64,000 nt of DNA from Eudorina sp. 2006-703-Eu-15 (lineage: Eukaryota > Chlorophyta > Chlorophyceae > Chlamydomonadales > Volvocaceae). Every line of letters begins with the position of its first letter. Within the stretch, counting starts at the first letter, position 1. Shown piece by piece: positions 59,044-64,000 of the stretch. A model generated the notes under the pieces. The model was not told the origin of the DNA. It searched no databases and saw only the letters and a program-made list of their open reading frames with translations. The DNA lies in the NCBI GenBank assembly GCA_003117195.1, contig BDSI01000039.1, forward strand, positions 564,001 to 628,000. Direction: 5' to 3'. The position numbers and the translations under genes were made by a program.

Positions 59044-61041
59044 CTACAACCCCTGCAGGCTGTCCATCCATGCCCGCTTCACCTCGTCCCGCAGCGTCCG
59101 CAGCTCGGCCAACAGCTCCTCGCCGGTCAGCGCGCTACCGCCCGCAGCCCCGAGCAAGCGCTCGGAGCCGGGATCCGAAGGCGGCCGCGCGCCGCGCCCC
59201 TCCAGCCGCTGCAAGCGTGCCTCCAGCTCCACAAGCAGCTGTGACGGGGTGCACCACAGCAGGTCCTCCGAATCCGAGGCGGGCGATGGCGCCGTCATGG
59301 CGGCCGGGGACTCCCCGGCCCCGGTGCCGCCAGTGGGCTCATCCGGGGGGGTGAAGCAGTCCGGCAGGCACGCCAGGCGGTCCGCGGTGGAGGGCAGCGT
59401 CAGGAGCATGTCGAGGATGCGCGACTGGGGCAGCCGTACACGGTGAGGGGTCCGGGGGTGGCAGGGGGAGGGAAGCGTATACCGTTGCAGTTTTACACCG
59501 GCGGTGTCAGGCACGCGCAGAGTGCTTCATATCGAGGGTGTGGGCACAGGGGAGGCACGTGCGATAGCCGCGCACCGCCAAGCATTTGAGCGGACTGAGC
59601 ACTGGATACGGGCATGCTGTCCAGAGATCCGCGATTCAAATCCCGGCCTCCTCCCTGCCACGTGATTCGGAGGGTCTGGTGCGGTTTCCAGGAGAGGCAC
59701 ACATTCCCGGCGCACTAGTAACCTGGTGCGTTGGCCGGTACGGCTGCACGACCCCCCCGGGTTTATTTCTTTTTGCAATTTAACCCCCACCACCACCACC
59801 ACCACCCGTGGGTGCGCAGTCCTAGGTGGGGATGGATGAGGTGAGGCGCTTACGAGCTATCTGGGGTCCGGTCGGGACTACTCACCGCGTTGGATCCCGC
59901 CAGAAGCTTATCCGCTTGCTCGGGAGTTAATTTCGCACGCCCGATCATGGACTGCACCGATCGCTTGCGGCGCGCGCGCAGGTCATCTGCCAGCTCGCGA
60001 GCCTGCAGCCAGGGACAGCGGCAGAGCGCAGTTGACGTGGCTTGGCCGATGCCGATGCAACTGCGCAAGCCAGCTAGCACCATCACATCGTCCATACATG
60101 CCATCAATTCACAGCCATTTAAACAACATTATGCACTTGTCCATGGTGGTGCGGCCCAGGGGGACCTGCCGCGGCCGCCATCGGAACCACAAGCCGCAAG
60201 GAACGTCAGGCATGCGTTCAGCCACCGTCAACACTGACCATTTCGTGCCCCTTCGCGACGCCTTCTGGTGTCAGAGCCGCCGGTGGCGCTACTTGCAGCA
60301 GCACATCATACACCGGATCGAAGCCCTGCGTGACCACCGGGCTGCCCGTCAGTCGCTGAGCCAGCTGCGTCGCGTACTGCTCCGGCTTGGCTGCCAGCGC
60401 CAACGCGGCTGCGGCCGGGTCAGCTTCCCCTTCCGTGAGGGCCACCAGCGTGTCCACATACAGCTCTTCCATGCGATCGCTCTCTGCAGGACACAATGTA
60501 AGGCAGCGCTGCGTCAGCGTGGGTTGCTGCAAAGGTGGCCTTGCCGGTATGTACACCAAGGCGTGGAGTGTTTCAATAAGGCAAGCGACGCTCAAGACGG
60601 GCGGCCTTACCCTGCTGCTCGCGAAAACGAACGAGCTCTTCGCAGATGCCTCCCAGTACCTGTTGAACAAGGTTGGTCGGTTAGTTCGTTGCGCCAGATG
60701 GTTGATGGAAGCTTGCAACGAAGCATGATTCAGCCCACCCTTTTCTGTTCGCCGACAGCGGAAGCCTCCTGTTCTGCAACCCATGATATGAAAGAAACCG
60801 AGACAGCTTCTGGCTTGGCCGTTAGGAAGTTGTGCAGTTGCTGCCTGTCCGGGAGCGCCAAGAAGCGCGCTACAAGCGCGAGAATAACCTGGGTGGGAAA
60901 ATTGTAACAATTTCAATGTTGCTTCATGCCACGTTGTAAGTGCTGCAGCGCTTACGGTGTACTTCTTCTCCAAGTCGCCGGTGGTGACGGCGTCTGATGG
61001 ATTGATATGCACAGCCGCAATCACTGGTCGCGGTAGCTTCA
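59044..61041 (-). CDS. Uncharacterised helical protein, multi-exon, 5' end unresolved
   Basis: I do not recognise the family. Six in-phase exons: 61041-60956, 60888-60739, 60659-60611, 60483-60239, 60002-59886 and 59424-59044 (TAG). The visible part is about 342 residues: RPVIAAVHINPSDAVTTGDL, then ILALVARFLALPDRQQLHNF, CEELVRFREQQ, an Ala-rich helix (EGEADPAAAALALAAKPEQY), a basic segment (DDLRARRKRSVQSMIGRAKL), LTPEQADKLLAGSN, and a C-terminal coiled region (LLVELEARLQRLEGRG; LAELRTLRDEVKRAW). The first listed exon starts with two bases of a split codon, so an upstream exon is needed. A candidate frame with ATG at 61531 exists, but I could not find a donor in the right phase. The intron between 59886 and 59424 contains a SINE. 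Confidence 0.6.
59591..59877 (+). mobile_element. tRNA-derived SINE, copy 2 of the 18640 family
   Basis: Colinear with 18640-18930: shared blocks CTGTCCAGAGATC, CGGTTTCCAGGAGAGGCA, GTAACCTGGTG, ACGACCCCCCCGGG/GTGACCCCCCCGCG, GGGTGCGCAGTCCT and TACGAGCTATCTGGG. The B box is decayed (GATTCAAATCC). A CCA-rich insertion with T-rich sequence lies at about 59760-59807. The 3' tail is lost or altered, and the match stops at the 5' splice site of the exon ending at 59886. Intronic, antisense to the host gene. Confidence 0.85.
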
Positions 61042-61716
61042 CTAATAGAAATGAATGATATTGGCGAGCTTGTCCTCTTGCAAGATACGTATGAGTGGGT
61101 GTCCTCAACCTACAGGCATTAACGCCCTGGCACGTGGCCAAGCTACTGAGGCAACTTACAATCATGATGTTACTAGGATGATGTTGATGTTTTGTATGCG
61201 AGTCCAAATGCTTGATTTAGTTTCCTGTCTTTCGGTTGGGAGGTTGGCGTAGGTTGGCGTTGTTGCTGGCGGTTGGCCAGGTCGTGCCAGGTTGTTTTGG
61301 CAATATCCGGGAGCTCCGACAATACATGGAGCTTGTTTTTTGTAATCGACACTGTTTCCTTTCGACGGTGGGGTGGCAGTCCCAATGAAGGTGCGGCCAA
61401 CAGCGGCCAAAGCCCGTCCCTGCCCCATCGGGGCCCACCACCAAGGCGCTCGTCAGCGCCCTTCGGCGCCATCGCGCACAGCCAACGGGGCACGTACTGC
61501 CTCACAGGACGCGACACGTTCTCCATGTTCATTCCGGCTACACGATCACGCAGCCAACGCCCGGCCTCGGCATTGAATGGGAGGCCATCCTGTTGCGTAA
61601 AAGCCCCAGGAGGATTCCCAGGAACTGCCAAGTCTATCTGTCGCCTCTCAGGACCTAGGCTCCTGCCCTGTCACAGTATAAACCATCAGGAGCTCATGCC
61701 GTTCGCCCGCCGGCGT
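61042..61716. other. Region between the TraB gene stop and the confirmed exons of the next gene
   Basis: On the minus strand this must hold the TraB 3' UTR and the 5' end of the downstream gene. A 152-aa frame (61631-61173) contains ATGs near 61531 and a plausible stretch (RRKETVSITKNKLHVLSELP) but could not be joined in phase to the exon at 61041. TTACA at 61156-61160 (TGTAA on the minus strand) may be a poly(A) signal. Confidence 0.4.
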
Positions 61717-64000
61717 TCAAGGCTGCCAGCGCTGCTGCAGAGTCGATGCCGCAAAGGTGCGTGGCACGTCGCCATGCCACAGCACCGAACGCTCGTTCGC
61801 CCACAGCTCTTCAATGTACGGCATGTACTGCCTGCCCACCACAGCCAGTACCACCTTCTCCGGCTGTCCCGACACATCCACCAGCGCCGGCTCCGCGGCA
61901 GCCGCCCTGTCCGTCACCCCGGCCGCCGCTGCTGTGGCTCCATGGAGTTTGGCGGCATCCACCCTCACTTGTCGCACCGAGATCCGCTGACACAGGTCCC
62001 GTATCTGCGATGACATGAGAGCAGGAAAGCAAACGTCGCCGTTTTTCAGAGGTTTCCCCTGCTGGACACCGATGACCCGAACTGTGGAATCCGCCGCAAC
62101 ATTCATTCCTTCATAGGCGTTCCGGTGCCGCAGCAGTAGGGCCCCTCGCGGCCTGCCCTGGGCAGCGTCCAGGAAAAACCTTGCAAGGTTGGGATTACCA
62201 ACAAGAATGTTCCAGCAGCAGTCCCAGCCATGCCAGGCTCCACACCGAAAGGGAGCAGGCAGGCAGGGGATTCCGTTAGGGACCCGCTGAAGGCTGTGCT
62301 CATCCCGGAGGCGTTCCTGTCAGTTCTCGTCACGGCCACGTTCACTGTCGGGGCCGCAGTCACGCCGCGACGCAGTACGTACCCGCGGTCGCGGCCGTGG
62401 ACATTGCCTGACCTGCGGGTTGACTCTGGTGCGCACGTGCCGGACATGACAACACAACTGCACATGTGACCACCCCCGGCGCATTTTGAATTAGCTTCGT
62501 TTTTGGGTCCAAGTGTCCCCCGTTTGGGAGGAGCAGACGGCGCCCACCTGGACGCGGCCCCAGTCCTGCAGCTGCCCGCACCCCCAGTCCTGCAGCAGCA
62601 CCCACCTGCAGGACAAGATGCTTTGCCTTCCGTGCGAACAAGGCGAACTTGAGCGGCTGCAGCGCCGCCTGCAGCGCAAATCCGCGCTTCGAAACGTCAT
62701 AGTGCAGCGTCGCCGCCGCCACAGCCCGCGACACCTTGAACGCCGTGATCGTGCGTAAAGACGGCTCCCCGGTGGCGGCGGCGGCGGCGGCGCCGCCCTT
62801 TCGCTGCACCGCTTCTGCTTGCTGGCGATCCTCCTCGGTCCGCCGCACCGCCTCCGCCAGCTCAACATCCCAGGCGAGGTACTCGGGCGGCAGCAGCGAC
62901 TGCGCCTGGTCAAGGTCGTGCTGCAGGCGGCGCGTGAGGTCGGCCTCACCCAGCGTGAACTCCGACACAAGCTGCGCCACCCACTTCTCTTGCAGCCGCA
63001 GGGGGGCATCCACGCTGCACACCTGCAGCTCGTGGCGGCCGGGCAACGGGGCCGGCGGGGGGCAACGGCGGTGTGAGGGGAAAAGCGTTGAAGGCCTAAC
63101 CGCAACGTATCCGACTGATGTCAGGTAAGGACTACGTCGGCCTGGCCCGACCGTACGTGAGTTCAGACGTGGGATACTACGTCGCTTCACAGGGCTAGAG
63201 CCCTGGCCATGGGAGACTGCTCCCGACCGTGAATTCTTCAAGTCGCCGGCTGGCCGCCCGGGCTCACCTGCACGCTTCGCTGCTCGGCTGCCACCGCCAG
63301 CGCCGCGTACTCCAGTCCGGGCAGGTAGCCGAACTGCGACAGCGCTTCGACCATCTGGGCTGGACGAGTTACGTAATCGCAACCGCCGTACAACCCAAAC
63401 ACCTCGAACGGATCCAACAGGTCACGACCTACTCGGGCCGCCTCGGCCAGACCCGGCAGCACCGACCGCAGCTGCTGCTCATCCGGAGTCCCAAGTGCGC
63501 TGTCTGTTGCCGCCGATGCTCCTGCTGCTGTTGCTGCTGCTACATGTCCGAGTGTAGAATGCTGCGGCCCTGACCCAGCCTCTGGGAGCCCTTGGCACCC
63601 GGCAAGGCGCAGTGCCTCATCTGGGAACAAGCCGGTCAGCAAGCGGATGACCTCCGGGTACGGCAACCCGGCCCTGGCACTGACGTCGTACGGCTGTTCG
63701 ATGGCCAAGATATTCGGCTGTACCGCATTCAGCAACTCCTGAAGTTCCGCCAAGCCCTGCGCGCCGCCCAACGGTGCGAAGTGCGCCGTGCCGTACACAT
63801 ACACGCGCGAGTTTGTAGTGGTGTCAACAAACGGGTTGTCCAAGCACCGATCAAGCCAGCTGCGCCGCGCGGCGGCTAGGCTGCGACTGACAGCGTCTGG
63901 TAGGGGTGGAACGGGAATGCCCAGCGCCGCAGAGCGGTTGGAGGATGGTGCAGGTGATGTTGTGTTGGCGGCGGTCGGAATTATGAAAACCCGTGATCGA
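61717..64000 (-). CDS. TraB/PrgY-family protein, 5' end beyond the window
   Basis: Three phase-0 exons: from the window edge to 63268, 63022-62606 and 62004-61717 (TGA), at least 470 residues. The N-terminal exon contains SRVYVYGTAHFAPLGG, the GxxH-type strand-turn motif of the TraB/GumN fold, followed by QPNILAIEQPYD, matching the family's conserved acidic strand. The middle exon is helical (LRLQEKWVAQLVSEFTLGEA; RRTEEDRQQAEAVQRK). The C-terminal exon ends in PEKVVLAVVGRQYMPYIEEL, where the family normally has a second GxxH; here the position reads GRQY. Known: plant and animal TraB proteins sit on organelle membranes, while bacterial ones regulate conjugation pheromone. The role in algae is unknown, and no membrane segment is visible in this part. 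The true exon start at the right edge cannot be set. Confidence 0.75.

Overview
This is nuclear DNA from a volvocine or chlamydomonad green alga. The evidence is GC-rich coding sequence, many short exons with GTGAG/GTAAG donors and CAG acceptors, TGTAA-type poly(A) signals, homopolymer-rich proteins, abundant minisatellites, tRNA-derived SINEs, a PSI antenna gene with a chloroplast transit peptide, and a 318-residue RACK1/Cblp. The genes are unrelated housekeeping and regulatory loci, not an operon. I see no virus, CRISPR array or bacterial cluster. Exon models were built by hand from splice consensus, reading-frame continuity and family resemblance; nothing was aligned or searched.

Layout. 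1-5380 (+): 3' part of a secretory-pathway exostosin-like (GT47) glycosyltransferase with two EGF-like modules. 6298-10935 (-): unrecognised Ser/Pro/Ala-rich protein. 10936-13953: no convincing gene; short repeats and a possible MITE. 13954-15808 (+): LHCA light-harvesting gene, 8 exons, 256 aa. 16645-24203 (-): about 18-exon gene resembling plant UNC-13 homologues (MUN/DUF810), with two SINEs in its introns. 24204-27892: divergent intergenic region, partly AT-rich. 27893-36826 (+): 9-exon SBP-box transcription factor, about 1991 aa, with a 4-kb low-complexity exon. 36827-42835: repeats only. 42836-51899 (-): 14-exon NAA15 (NatA auxiliary subunit), 909 aa. 52687-53914 (+): organellar ribosomal protein uL16, probably mitochondrial, 191 aa. 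55982-57955 (+): RACK1/Cblp, 318 aa. 59044-61041 or beyond (-): unrecognised helical protein with a SINE in an intron. 61717-64000 (-): 3' part of a TraB-family gene running off the right edge.

How the genes relate. NAA15 (co-translational N-terminal acetylation at the ribosome exit) and RACK1 (40S ribosome scaffold) are translation-linked, and uL16 serves organellar translation, but this proximity may be chance. LHCA serves photosystem I, the GT47 enzyme glycan synthesis, the MUN-like protein probably vesicle exocytosis and the SBP protein transcription. The most interesting signals are non-coding or structural: a hexamer array of 17 donor-like units at an NAA15 5' splice site, a related repeat at the same distance from the 3' splice site in two NAA15 introns, a hairpin element conserved in two inverted copies, a SINE with perfect 15-bp target duplications, and an SBP domain whose second zinc site has Gln where His is expected.
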